A stretch of 46,641 nt of DNA from a virus, in IMG/VR virus record IMGVR_UViG_3300007775_000004, positions 1 to 46,641 of that record. One strand, given 5' to 3'. The stretch's first letter is position 1, and each line of letters starts with the position of its first letter. A model generated the notes under the pieces. That model was given only the letters and a program-made list of their open reading frames with translations, did not search any database and had not been told where the DNA came from. A program made the translations under genes and the position numbers. Below, one piece after another: positions 19,146-27,637 of this stretch.

Positions 19146-19836
19146 CTTTAATCATCCCTTTCTCGTACTCTCTCATCCAATACTCTGCCGCACCGAAGTT
19201 AAACCGCATGGCGTACAGTTTTGAAGCCGCAAACATGATAACCTTATCAAGGTATTTCGCCCTGATCTTCAAAGCACTATCCGGCGTCGCTAAATGAGTG
19301 GTGTCCAGAGCGTAGTATTCAATCAGGACATTCGCTGTGTCGCCACCTCGTGACCACTTGGGGGATAAAATCAGTTTCCCACCATGAACATCCCAATAAT
19401 TGATACTCAGCTTATCCGCCAGCGTCATTAACCATTGTAGATTGCTCTGACGGCTCAAAAAAGCGGTGTCTTGCGGCCACATTTGCAGGGGAAGCCGCAG
19501 GACTTCATTCTTTTTCGTGTCCTCGACCATCAAAAAGACCGAGTTTGGACCCCTCAACCGCACGAAATCAGCCGGTAGTGCACCCCCCTCGGACGCACTA
19601 TCGACTAAAACCGTGTCGAACCGCTCATAGGCCGGGAAATCCTGACAAGTAGCCCTGACGCCCCACGACAACGCACGAAACATGGCCGTAGTGTCGATAT
19701 AGAGGTCTCCGGTAGCCTCCAACTGGCCCCAGTCCGCAAGCTGTTGCATCAGGGAGTCACGTTTGGGGCTTAATGTCTGGCAATAACTGTCAGTAACCAG
19801 CATTAACAGGAGTATGATTATCAGTTTTTTCATCAC
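19135..19836 (-). CDS. Connector/adaptor protein with a signal peptide
   Basis: 233 aa. The N-terminus MKKLIIILLLMLVTDSYC|QTL is a clear signal peptide with Gln at +1. The mature part (PADFVRLRGPNSVFLMVED, LILSPKWSRGG, VLIEYYALD, then a C-terminal helix with ALKIRAKYLDKVIMFAASKLY) has the beta-plus-helix pattern of podovirus head-to-tail adaptor or tail-tube-A-like proteins that check column widths of the portal. The ATG overlaps the previous gene (ATGA). An exported version of a head-tail connector protein is surprising and is treated in the findings. Confidence 0.65.
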   Translation of the reverse strand: MMKKLIIILLLMLVTDSYCQTLSPKRDSLMQQLADWGQLEATGDLYIDTTAMFRALSWGVRATCQDFPAYERFDTVLVDSASEGGALPADFVRLRGPNSVFLMVEDTKKNEVLRLPLQMWPQDTAFLSRQSNLQWLMTLADKLSINYWDVHGGKLILSPKWSRGGDTANVLIEYYALDTTHLATPDSALKIRAKYLDKVIMFAASKLYAMRFNFGAAEYWMREYEKGMIKDED

Positions 19837-20519
19837 CGGTTCCCGTATCCGTACATTTTTGATCTCGCATTGTTCTGGTTCACTATATGAGGAGCCATCT
19901 TGGCTATGTCGGTATCGGCCCCGCCCTTATCATACCGCTTGATCGTATCGACCAAAGCGGCGGTGTACAGACCAAGGCTGATATCAGGTAACAGTCGCCG
20001 AGCAAGTGAAATGGTCAAGAACCAGTCAAAATCAGAGGTAAAATCATTCAACTGGATATCGTTTCGCCAGAAATCATAAGTAATCAACGTCCCTGTTTCT
20101 GAGGGAGTAGCGACTATTCTGACCTTGGGGAACCTATCTTCTTTGCCCGCAGGAACCCAGAACGCCACATCGCTGATAGTATACCTTGTTTCCAGGTCAT
20201 CCATGACCGACTTGGTTTTCTTGGTCAACAGCATTTTTGCAGTACCATACCTGACTGAAGCGATCTGGTAGGCGTTATTATCGTCGCCTTTCAGCGTATA
20301 GGTCGAAGTGTCTGCGGTCGTGGTGGTAGATGTCTCCTTCATAGCGAAGTCCCACTCATGCGCCCCACCAACCTCCAGCACCACGCTTGGCACTTGTGCC
20401 TTCAGGCGGTTTTCTAATTCCTCCACGGTTATCCCAAGCCCGCCCTTATCAGTAGGAAGGGCGAGCCTGCGGATAGCTGGCAGAGCAACGACTGCTTGTA
20501 CCAGTTCAGTCGGGGTCAT
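19833..20519 (-). CDS. Head-tail adaptor protein
   Basis: 228 aa, no signal peptide. A helical N-terminus (TPTELVQAVVALPAIRRLALP) is followed by beta strands (ADTSTYTLKGDDNNAYQIASVRYG, VAFWVPAGKEDRFPKVRIVATPSETG, LITYDFWRN) and a C-terminal helical pair (LARRLLPDISLGLYTAALVDTI). This arrangement is that of podovirus/siphovirus adaptor proteins that fit under the portal. The gene lies in the capsid-connector block directly before the exported connector. Confidence 0.65.
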   Translation of the reverse strand: MTPTELVQAVVALPAIRRLALPTDKGGLGITVEELENRLKAQVPSVVLEVGGAHEWDFAMKETSTTTTADTSTYTLKGDDNNAYQIASVRYGTAKMLLTKKTKSVMDDLETRYTISDVAFWVPAGKEDRFPKVRIVATPSETGTLITYDFWRNDIQLNDFTSDFDWFLTISLARRLLPDISLGLYTAALVDTIKRYDKGGADTDIAKMAPHIVNQNNARSKMYGYGNR

Positions 20520-20522
20520 CGG

Positions 20523-20885
20523 TTATTCGGCCTCGACCGGTTCTGCGGGGAGCGGGTTTCCATCCGGCATGGTGACTTCTTCGTCAACCTGGCTGACTCC
20601 CTCGTCAATTCTTTTGGTGGTGGCTTGTTTTAAGCGATCCTGTTGTCTGGTGAAAATAGCGGCCTGCCGGACGCTTTCACATTCCTTGATCGTACCGTTC
20701 TTGAACCCTTTGGAGTTCTTGATGAAATCGACTTCTTTTTTGGTTTCAGCAACATAGACATTATCCCGAAACCGCAGGGGTTCTTCGGGCTGGGTGACAA
20801 ACCCACCCTCGGATTTCTTTTCTTTGACCCAATGAGCGATCTGATACTGAGAGGCGGGTGCCCAGAAAACTACTGGCAGAGACAT
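20523..20885 (-). CDS. Hypothetical capsid-connector-region protein
   Basis: 120 aa, acidic with a Pro/Glu-rich C-terminus (MPDGNPLPAEPVEAE). No signal peptide and no recognised fold. A good AAAGGAG ribosome binding site lies 20893-20899, just after a GC hairpin in the upstream gap. Position between a capsid-region protein and the adaptor suggests a head completion or virion-associated role. Confidence 0.6.
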   Translation of the reverse strand: MSLPVVFWAPASQYQIAHWVKEKKSEGGFVTQPEEPLRFRDNVYVAETKKEVDFIKNSKGFKNGTIKECESVRQAAIFTRQQDRLKQATTKRIDEGVSQVDEEVTMPDGNPLPAEPVEAE

Positions 20886-20903
20886 ACGTTCTCCTTTGTT
20901 TCA

Positions 20904-20923
20904 GGGGCGAGTTTCCCCGCCCC
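20904..20923 (-). other. GC-rich hairpin between two late genes
   Basis: GGGGCG (20904-20909) pairs with CGCCCC (20918-20923). On the minus-strand transcript it lies between the stop of the 264-aa gene and the ribosome binding site of the 120-aa gene, with no following T run. It may act as an mRNA processing/stability hairpin, or be a weak attenuator. Confidence 0.5.
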
Positions 20924-20940
20924 ATCGTTAAAACAAGCCG

Positions 20941-21735
20941 TTACCACGGCGTTTCAGTTATCATCTTCGAGCCATCGACGTAAGCCGATTTCCCCAAGAC
21001 ATTGAAGGTTGCGATATCGTCATAAGTCGTGGCCGCACTGACCCGACCAACGATACGATAACCCTTGGGTGCCTGAAGGTACGGGACGAACGGGTTCGCC
21101 GCCCCAATCTCTTCAAGGGTATCGTCAGCCATGACACGGGTATGAGCGGTCTGGACCGCCTCAGACGCTTCCTGACCTTCAAAGTAGAAAGCGATCTGGG
21201 GACTTCCACCGGTCAACCCGACGTTAATCGAGGCCGTCAGGAGAGTATTCCAACAGACTCCTTTTTCCTTGAAATGTCCACCCTTACCATAGTTATCGAA
21301 CCGTTCACCGGAGATGGCAAACGAACCGTGGTCAGTAGCAGACGCATCAAAGTAAATCGGCAGACCCTTAGCCGTAAGGCAACTGGTGGCCCCTGCCGTC
21401 AAGAGCTTGGACGCTGAAGCGTCCGCCCGCAGACCGGCATGAAGGATACACCGCCAGGCTTTCTGGCCGTTGATATAGTCCCTCACCGCCCCAAGGGTTG
21501 TGTAGGTAGCAAAAGCCACCACCCCCGAAGCACCGATAGCATCGTCCCCAGCAGGGGCCGCGCCATCGACAGTGAAGGTTATATTAGACGCCGATGTTAC
21601 CGCCGCCGTAGCCGCCGTCCCGCCTGTCCCCTCGGAGGGGACGTACTGGACGATCAACGCAACGTGCGTATCGACATCAGAGAATGACTGACCGTATGGA
21701 CGGGCAATCATCTCCTGTTCCAAATGAGAATGCAT
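20941..21735 (-). CDS. Capsid-region structural protein
   Basis: 264 aa, no signal peptide. Composition is Ala/Gly/Thr-rich with beta-strand stretches (NITFTVDGAAPAGDDAIGASGVVAFATYTTLG, SPQIAFYFEG) and it ends in a compact domain. It follows the capsid gene and an exported capsid-adjacent protein. A decoration, capsid-stabilising or fibre-like role is possible; I do not recognise the family. Confidence 0.6.
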   Translation of the reverse strand: MHSHLEQEMIARPYGQSFSDVDTHVALIVQYVPSEGTGGTAATAAVTSASNITFTVDGAAPAGDDAIGASGVVAFATYTTLGAVRDYINGQKAWRCILHAGLRADASASKLLTAGATSCLTAKGLPIYFDASATDHGSFAISGERFDNYGKGGHFKEKGVCWNTLLTASINVGLTGGSPQIAFYFEGQEASEAVQTAHTRVMADDTLEEIGAANPFVPYLQAPKGYRIVGRVSAATTYDDIATFNVLGKSAYVDGSKMITETPW

Positions 21736-21746
21736 ATTATCGACTC

Positions 21747-22895
21747 CTATTGTTCGTAAATGTTCAGATCAATCTGCATATCGTAAGACGGCCAGAACGT
21801 AGTGTCGCTGGTACTGTCTCCGATGTAATAGACAATAGAAATAACATCCTTGAACAGCGTATCAACCCCGGCGGAATCACGGGGAATTGCAACATGAAGG
21901 CTCCCCGGAAGAGCCGACATAATTGCGCTGTCCAGAAGGAAATACTGTCCATTAGTGGACTGATCTCTAAACACGGTATATAACCAGACAATGGCGGAAT
22001 CATCCTTGCCTATCCCGCCGTCACCGGTATCGGTTGATGCTTTAAGGATAATCGTCCCGTACAATCCCCCGGCATGGCCTTGTCCGCCATGAAGTCCGAC
22101 GATGTTCGGGATGGTATCCGTATGAGTTGACCGACTAGTGGCGTTAGCTGTAACCGTGGCGGTGTCAAGAGACGAATCCGCAACATCGAGGGTAAATGTC
22201 ACCCCCTTTTTGTCGGAAGTAACGAGGATTATACTATCCCCCCCGTTGGCCGCAGTAACCACACCACTCACGCTATCGGTTCCATTGAATGCCGCCGCTA
22301 ACGAATCACACACCATAGCAAGGGTCGTTACGGTCGAATCCCCCTTGCTGAGCGAGTCTCCGAGAATCAGGGTCCAACGAGCATCGTTCAACATCCGCTC
22401 TTGCTTGAAAAGGGACGTTACTTTGATGTAGGTTCCTGAATCAACGGCCACAACACTATCGCCAAATCCGCTTACGTTATTGATTGAGTCAACCAATTCC
22501 GCAATTAGATTCGCCAGGGTGTCGTCAATACCGGCGATATCATAGTCAAAGCCAACGGTATCACCGTCCGCCCCTGCCTGATATGCGATATCAATGGAAT
22601 AAGTGAGTGCAGTATCAACGACAGAAGCCACATTGATTCGCATAACCTGAAGAGGCGAGACCCATGCTACGGCACTATCAGCACCGAGCCCAGACCCGTA
22701 CCCCTCAAGATCAAGGCTGTAAACAAACGAATCAATAGCCGTGAACTTATTCAGCTTCATGACCAGGGCCGTATCACCAGCATCGGTAATCGGTAAATAT
22801 GCGGTTTTCGTCGTGTGAACGGGAGTTGCCGCATAGAGCACAACTGCCAGCACACTCAAGAAAACTAACGGGATAAGTGACTTACCTCTTACCAT
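21747..22895 (-). CDS. Exported protein beside the capsid gene
   Basis: 382 aa, good AAGGGGG ribosome binding site, N-terminus MVRGKSLIPLVFLSVLAVVLYA|ATP, a typical signal peptide. The mature part is Asp/Ser/Thr-rich beta structure with repeat-like spacing (DAGDTALVMKLNKFTAIDSFVYSL and similar), and it contains few Cys. Phages usually put decoration or minor head proteins in this place. It is the signal-peptide protein closest to the capsid gene; whether it is a virion component or a secreted helper is unknown. Confidence 0.6.
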   Translation of the reverse strand: MVRGKSLIPLVFLSVLAVVLYAATPVHTTKTAYLPITDAGDTALVMKLNKFTAIDSFVYSLDLEGYGSGLGADSAVAWVSPLQVMRINVASVVDTALTYSIDIAYQAGADGDTVGFDYDIAGIDDTLANLIAELVDSINNVSGFGDSVVAVDSGTYIKVTSLFKQERMLNDARWTLILGDSLSKGDSTVTTLAMVCDSLAAAFNGTDSVSGVVTAANGGDSIILVTSDKKGVTFTLDVADSSLDTATVTANATSRSTHTDTIPNIVGLHGGQGHAGGLYGTIILKASTDTGDGGIGKDDSAIVWLYTVFRDQSTNGQYFLLDSAIMSALPGSLHVAIPRDSAGVDTLFKDVISIVYYIGDSTSDTTFWPSYDMQIDLNIYEQ

Positions 22896-22906
22896 CGGGC
22901 ACCCCC

Positions 22907-24070
22907 TTACACCAACGCACCGACGTGCATGGCGTGTCGGGACTCGTTAGCCATAAGCATCGACCGAACCTCACGGTAGGTGTCGATGATTTTCTCCGAA
23001 ACACCGATATCCTTGGCATCCTTGTGGAGTTTAGGGGTATCAAGGTATTTCATGAAGATTCTGCTGAAATCAAGCAGATATCCCCATCCCCGGAGCTCCT
23101 GTGAAGTGAACAGGGGCATCGGGATCAGATCGACCGCAAGCGGGCCACCGATATAACGCTGAAGGTTCATCCCATAAGCCGAACTCATGGGACTCACCTG
23201 GAGTTTATCCTTCGCCCAGTAGTTCAGGCGACGGAGCACGTTCGGGGCCGCCATATAGGCGATGTTGGTCGCATCAGGGTTTTGATCGTAGTAATCGCCA
23301 ACCCAGTTGTCGAAACCGGATTCAGTGATCGTCCCGCCAAAATCCTTGAACAGAGTGCCGTTGTACAGCGTCTGGGTAATTCCGCCCATCATCCGCTTGG
23401 TAGCGGGAGCGGTTCCACCGGTAGAGCGTCCACCGAACAGGCAGGTCTTTTCGCCCTTGACGTTGAACTCGTACCATTTCTGTCTCTGCTGTTGCATTCT
23501 GAACGAACCCGGCCCGCCAAAATGAGTAACCATCTTGTCGTTGATCCGGGAAATCGAGAACTGCAACTTAACCAACTGTTCGTAGTTGTAGATATTCGAG
23601 TTGGCGATAGAGACATCTCTAAGAGTGTCCTCATCGTTCTCGTCCAGTGCCGGAAGAAGGACTTCGATCTCGTCACCCTGTTGCCAGACAGCGGAAGTCG
23701 TGCCCCCCTGACTGATCGTCACGGTGACGGTGTTGGTCGTGGGGGTTGTATCAACGATCCGAAGATCATTGGTACGGGGGTTATAGAGCAAGGTATCTTG
23801 CACAAGAGTCGTGCCGTAATCGGTCACGTAAACGGTAGTACCGGCCGAAGATTCGGTCTGGGCGATGGTTACTCTGGTCGGGATTTCGTGTTCTTCGGTC
23901 AGATCAACACGGAAATTCTGAGCACCCATTTTTGACAAACGTGACGTGATCTTGGTGAATGGGGTCATTGGAGCCGCCGCATTCAATCGCTTCTTGTACA
24001 TATCAACAACAAGCTCATTCGTCGCCGGAAAGTTACCCGATCCGGCTAAAGAAACTGCTGTTAAAGACAT
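22907..24070 (-). CDS. Major capsid protein
   Basis: 387 aa, no signal peptide. Follows the scaffold gene as in most tailed phages. Features fit an HK97-fold capsid subunit of the podovirus/SU10 kind: helical N-arm (ELVVDMYKKRLNAAAPMTPF), a long spine-helix-like region (YEQLVKLQFSISRINDKMVTHFGG), a beta-rich domain (TTTNTVTVTISQGG) and a C-terminal domain with LMANESRHAMHVGALV. A SD-adjacent hairpin (24082-24097) precedes the gene. Identified from position, size and domain pattern. Confidence 0.85.
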   Translation of the reverse strand: MSLTAVSLAGSGNFPATNELVVDMYKKRLNAAAPMTPFTKITSRLSKMGAQNFRVDLTEEHEIPTRVTIAQTESSAGTTVYVTDYGTTLVQDTLLYNPRTNDLRIVDTTPTTNTVTVTISQGGTTSAVWQQGDEIEVLLPALDENDEDTLRDVSIANSNIYNYEQLVKLQFSISRINDKMVTHFGGPGSFRMQQQRQKWYEFNVKGEKTCLFGGRSTGGTAPATKRMMGGITQTLYNGTLFKDFGGTITESGFDNWVGDYYDQNPDATNIAYMAAPNVLRRLNYWAKDKLQVSPMSSAYGMNLQRYIGGPLAVDLIPMPLFTSQELRGWGYLLDFSRIFMKYLDTPKLHKDAKDIGVSEKIIDTYREVRSMLMANESRHAMHVGALV

Positions 24071-24081
24071 ATATGTTTCCC

Positions 24082-24097
24082 CCTTGATAAATCAAGG
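24082..24097 (-). promoter_or_regulatory. Hairpin at the capsid gene ribosome binding site
   Basis: CCTTGAT (24082-24088) and ATCAAGG (24091-24097) form a perfect inverted repeat that ends exactly at the scaffold stop codon. On the minus-strand mRNA the 3' arm runs into the GGGGGA ribosome binding site of the capsid gene, so folding could tune capsid translation or protect the mRNA end. Confidence 0.6.
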
Positions 24098-24913
24098 TTA
24101 CATGACTGTGAACCCTTGTTCATCAGGAACAATCTCATCGGCCATCCTGTCGTTTACGGACCGAGTAGTATCGGTTCCGCCCCCAACGGGCTGGGCCAAC
24201 TGATTAGCGGCATCTACTTTCGCTTGGTCAGCCGCTATCTGGTTAGCCTGGGCCGACTGAGATCGCATACTGATGATATGGGAACTCAGATAGTGTTTTA
24301 CAAGATTCAGTCGAGATGTGGGGAGCCCGAGTTGTTTAGGCATAGGAGTTGATTCCACCGCTCGTTTGATGGCATCGTTCATTACCTCATCCGGCAGTTT
24401 CCACTTTGCCTGCATCTTATCAAGGACTCCATCGCAATGCGCCAGTTCATTGTCGTACTGCGATTTAATCTTCTTCTGATATTCTTGTGTTTTCTCCGCT
24501 TGCCGATCAGATTTCATCTTGTTTTGGAAGGCCGCAAGCTCTTCGGCTATCGCCTTCCTGACGGCAGATGGTGTCAGTTCTTCATACTCATCGTCACCAG
24601 ATGGTGCTTGTGGGTTCTGCGGTTCCGCTGGTGAATCATCAAAGCTCGGCCTTTCCGGGAGACTTATTTCCGGGGGAGTCCCCATCAGTTCGGCCATTTC
24701 TTGCTCGTACTGGGCCAGTTGTTCGGCCAATGCCTTGTTCTGATTGGCTAAATCCTGAGCTTTGGTTTGATGATATGCCCGTGATTTCTCAACATCTTCG
24801 GGCGTTTCGACGGTTTTGGGCTCCCCAACGGGGTCTGTCCCTTGATTAGTAAGGTCTGTCCCCGTGGGCTCCTGAATCAGGTCTGTCCCGATAGGCTCCG
24901 TTACTTCTGACAT
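24098..24913 (-). CDS. Scaffolding protein
   Basis: 271 aa, highly charged and helical: an acidic Pro/Thr-rich N-terminus, then coiled-coil stretches (YHQTKAQDLANQNKALAEQLAQYEQEMAELMG; FQNKMKSDRQAEKTQEYQKKIKSQYD), then a Gln-rich C-terminus. It stands immediately before the capsid gene and after the portal block, and its start overlaps the 127-aa gene. Scaffolds direct procapsid assembly and are lost or cleaved on maturation. Typical size and place make this a good call, though the sequence is not family-specific. Confidence 0.75.
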   Translation of the reverse strand: MSEVTEPIGTDLIQEPTGTDLTNQGTDPVGEPKTVETPEDVEKSRAYHQTKAQDLANQNKALAEQLAQYEQEMAELMGTPPEISLPERPSFDDSPAEPQNPQAPSGDDEYEELTPSAVRKAIAEELAAFQNKMKSDRQAEKTQEYQKKIKSQYDNELAHCDGVLDKMQAKWKLPDEVMNDAIKRAVESTPMPKQLGLPTSRLNLVKHYLSSHIISMRSQSAQANQIAADQAKVDAANQLAQPVGGGTDTTRSVNDRMADEIVPDEQGFTVM

Positions 24914-25296
24914 TATTTAACTCCTTTAGAACCGGCAAGCGGCTGGTTTTTTATTTGGTTTTTTATTGCTGTTTTACTCAAATCTTTCTGTTTCAATACG
25001 ACCTGGTCTGTCAACTCCACTACCATGATGAAAGCGGAGATAAAATCACTTGTTTCCTGTATTTCAACGGCGTTTTTGACGGCTTTTCGGGATAAAGACA
25101 GAACGTGAGCCTGCAATTCAACTATCATCCCTTCGTATTTACGCCTCAATACTTTCCAACCCTCTGTTTGGACAAAATCGATGGCAGAAGAATTGGTTTC
25201 TAACTCTGCAATCGCTTTCTGAACAACGGTGCGCCGGTCATACGTCCGATTCAACGCCGTTCCCAGCCCTCTTATGATATGCCTGACGTTCTTCAT
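24913..25296 (-). CDS. Helical hypothetical protein between portal and scaffold
   Basis: 127 aa, helical and basic (MKNVRHIIRGLGTALNRTYDRR; KVLRRKYEGMIVELQAHVL; DLSKTAIKNQIKNQPLAG). ATGA overlaps tie it to the portal gene upstream and the scaffold gene downstream. No family recognised; a role in head assembly is inferred from position. Confidence 0.55.
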   Translation of the reverse strand: MKNVRHIIRGLGTALNRTYDRRTVVQKAIAELETNSSAIDFVQTEGWKVLRRKYEGMIVELQAHVLSLSRKAVKNAVEIQETSDFISAFIMVVELTDQVVLKQKDLSKTAIKNQIKNQPLAGSKGVK

Positions 25297-27140
25297 TGAG
25301 CCGCCATCTGGGTCATCTGCCGCCCATTATCCTGAGCTTGTGTGCCCGTTGTCTGCGGACCCGACTGGTCGGCGATCTCCGCCTGTCGCTGGATGGCAAT
25401 GTTCTGCATCATTTCTTGTTCTTCAGATATCAGGACATCTTCTAAATCGTCGTCTAAGTCATGGGCTCTTAGCAACGTAGTCAGCCAGCCACGCTCGTTG
25501 ACTATCGGACTCTGTGATATCCTCTTGTCCAGCTTAATCAGACTGTTCTGGCGAATCGCCTTGTTGACAATCTTGTCAGACCCCTCAAATGTGAAGTTGA
25601 ACCCACCGGGTATGTCTCTGGGGTTCATAAATATAAGTTCCTGAGCATCCTGTTCGCCCAAAAGCTCAACCTTATCCTGTTTTCTTGCGAATTGATCTAT
25701 ATGGTGCAGGCATTTAGACCCGAAATCAGCCATGAATACCTCTTCTAACAGTCGGACGTTCAACTCCTGCAATTCGTTACCAGCATCGTTGAGCATTGAA
25801 ACCTCGCCAAGAGTAGCGTCCCCCTTTTCCCTCTGTCCTCGTTGCGATCCGTAGCTATTAGCAGTCAAGTCCATGTACTCAGACAATAGATATTGCATGG
25901 TGAAGTGTTCTGGGGGAAGGGACTGCCCTCGATCTTCGTAAAAAACGTCTTGTATCCGTTCACCGGGCTTCAGGTCAAACCCAATCTTGTTTCCCACCTG
26001 GTTGATTAACTGTTCTGGGGAAACACCTCTCCCATTAGCGTAGATAGTCTTTCCCTGTTGCAGGAAGTTGGCGTTGTCCATTGTCAGGGATAGCGTGTCA
26101 TTCAGGGCCGACTGGAGCGGTTCAAGCGGCTTGCCCTCGCCATTGCCCCAGAAACTTGCCTGAGTGTGGGGGTCAATGTTGTGAATTGATCTCGATAGGT
26201 TGATAAGCCCGTGTCCGCCTTTCTCAATACGGAACGGGTTGGGCCTGTCAAACAGGACAAACTGATCGTTCCATACGTCGATATAGCGGTCTCCAAGAGC
26301 CTGTGGAGACTCATATCGGAACAAAACCCCAATATCACCCTCTGGGGCGGGGGTTGTAAGCCCAAGGGCGTTCAGTATCTGGTAAGCCCTGTTTTCACCG
26401 CCCTGCAATGCTACTTCAGTAGCGTTGTCAAAGGCATCGAAGTCAAAGTCTGGACCATAGGCACCCGACATGGCATTCCGTGTGATCTCACGTCTGGAAG
26501 TAATTCTGACCTTGATAAGATACCGGCAAGATGATGCTTCGTTCAGGCCGGTGGCATACGGGTCAACCCGGACCTCCCATGGGGCGTAAGTGTTGAGCCT
26601 GAATCGCAACCTTTTAACAGGTACAAACTTAAGGTCTCTCTCCGGATCGAACGGCAAGAACTGTATCCCGGTTGGGGTCAGTACCGCCTTTGGGTCAACC
26701 ACCCTTTGAACGTCGTTGACAAATACCGGTATGGGCTCCATGAAAGCTGTGCCATACAAAATGTTCATAACATCCATCAGAATGAACATTGTTGCAAACC
26801 CACCCTTGGCAAGCAACTGGTCTAACGCCTTCACCATCAGCCTGGCCGATTCCCGGTATTCTTTGCGGTCTGAGGTAAACGGGATGTATGGCCTGCGCCC
26901 GATAACGTTCCTGACATCACGGGGAAGTTTGGTCTGGATAATCGACATGATCTTGGGTATAGCGATATTGGCGAGGTCTGGATTGCGCCCAACCATGTCC
27001 AAAAAGGCATGGAAGTTGAGATAATCCGCCTCATACTGGTCATCACGACTGTATTGTACGTCATCAGAGTGCGACCATGCCGCCTGAAACAGCTTCAGGG
27101 GGTCTTTTTCGTCGAAATCCAGGGGCGAGTATCCGTGCAT
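25293..27140 (-). CDS. Portal protein
   Basis: 615 aa, no signal peptide. Lies just after the packaging genes. Sequence has portal features: mixed alpha/beta N-terminal half (RMRF-type strands, WEVRVDPYATGLNEASSCRYLI), a long helical stem region with NDTLSLTMDNANFLQ, and the GSQRGQREKGDATLGEVS segment and C-terminal Gln-rich tail commonly found in podovirus portals. It forms the ring through which DNA is packaged and ejected. The assignment is by length, pattern and position. Confidence 0.85.
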   Translation of the reverse strand: MHGYSPLDFDEKDPLKLFQAAWSHSDDVQYSRDDQYEADYLNFHAFLDMVGRNPDLANIAIPKIMSIIQTKLPRDVRNVIGRRPYIPFTSDRKEYRESARLMVKALDQLLAKGGFATMFILMDVMNILYGTAFMEPIPVFVNDVQRVVDPKAVLTPTGIQFLPFDPERDLKFVPVKRLRFRLNTYAPWEVRVDPYATGLNEASSCRYLIKVRITSRREITRNAMSGAYGPDFDFDAFDNATEVALQGGENRAYQILNALGLTTPAPEGDIGVLFRYESPQALGDRYIDVWNDQFVLFDRPNPFRIEKGGHGLINLSRSIHNIDPHTQASFWGNGEGKPLEPLQSALNDTLSLTMDNANFLQQGKTIYANGRGVSPEQLINQVGNKIGFDLKPGERIQDVFYEDRGQSLPPEHFTMQYLLSEYMDLTANSYGSQRGQREKGDATLGEVSMLNDAGNELQELNVRLLEEVFMADFGSKCLHHIDQFARKQDKVELLGEQDAQELIFMNPRDIPGGFNFTFEGSDKIVNKAIRQNSLIKLDKRISQSPIVNERGWLTTLLRAHDLDDDLEDVLISEEQEMMQNIAIQRQAEIADQSGPQTTGTQAQDNGRQMTQMAAQ

Positions 27141-27141
27141 A

Positions 27142-27477
27142 TTAAGTCACCAGCTCTCCGGTCGGGGATACAATGTCAACCTGATCTGGGATACTGACAG
27201 GCAGGGCCGTCGCTTCTTCGTTAGTTAAAGTTCCCACAACCCCGGTTTCTCGGCAATATCGCCAGAGTTTACCCTTGATTATCACGTTAGTAACGTATCT
27301 GGTGTCGGTAAGTACCCAATCCCCGGCCTTAAGCCCCTGTTTTACATCAGGGCCAACGTCGTGTATCTGAGCAATAGGACCATCCAGTTCGTTTCCTCTG
27401 GGTATCTCAATCCCTGATTCAGTCCTGATCGGGGACTCATCGACCTTCAGTATGATAAAATCACCGGTTGCCTTCAT
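27142..27477 (-). CDS. GroES-like phage co-chaperonin
   Basis: 111 aa. The pattern of chaperonin-10 is visible: GDFIILKVDES strand pair, a Gly-Ile-Glu-Ile-Pro mobile-loop tip (residues 22-26, equivalent to the GIVLT/IVL element), DGPIAQIHDVGP (the GxVxAVGPG strand), LKAGDWVLTDT (the KVGDxVLF element) and a final WRYCRETGVVGTL (the ILRESDILA element). It probably caps the host GroEL and helps fold phage proteins, as T4 gp31 does for the capsid protein. It sits between a basic 50-aa protein and the portal. Confidence 0.7.
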   Translation of the reverse strand: MKATGDFIILKVDESPIRTESGIEIPRGNELDGPIAQIHDVGPDVKQGLKAGDWVLTDTRYVTNVIIKGKLWRYCRETGVVGTLTNEEATALPVSIPDQVDIVSPTGELVT

Positions 27478-27626
27478 TTCTTGGTCCCCTTCTTGGCTTT
27501 CTTCTTGGGTTCCACGGTCTTGGGGTGCTTGGCGTAATACGCCTCAGTTGCCAGCTTTTCAGCCTGAGCAACCGACTTCCCTTCTTTCCGGTACTTTCGC
27601 TTTAGTGCTTCAAGTTCAAGTGGCAT
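27474..27626 (-). CDS. Small basic protein
   Basis: 50 aa: MPLELEALKRKYRKEGKSVA, then helix, then a very basic Lys-rich tail (PKKKAKKGTKK). It has a good AAGGAG ribosome binding site and its stop overlaps the GroES-like start as ATGA. The Lys tail suggests nucleic-acid or membrane contact. No family recognised. Confidence 0.7.
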   Translation of the reverse strand: MPLELEALKRKYRKEGKSVAQAEKLATEAYYAKHPKTVEPKKKAKKGTKK

Positions 27627-27637
27627 AACGTAACTCC

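Noticed and set aside
23282-23935. Plus-strand 217-aa open frame inside the capsid gene
   Set aside because: Antisense shadow of the major capsid gene; no ribosome binding site and low-complexity composition.
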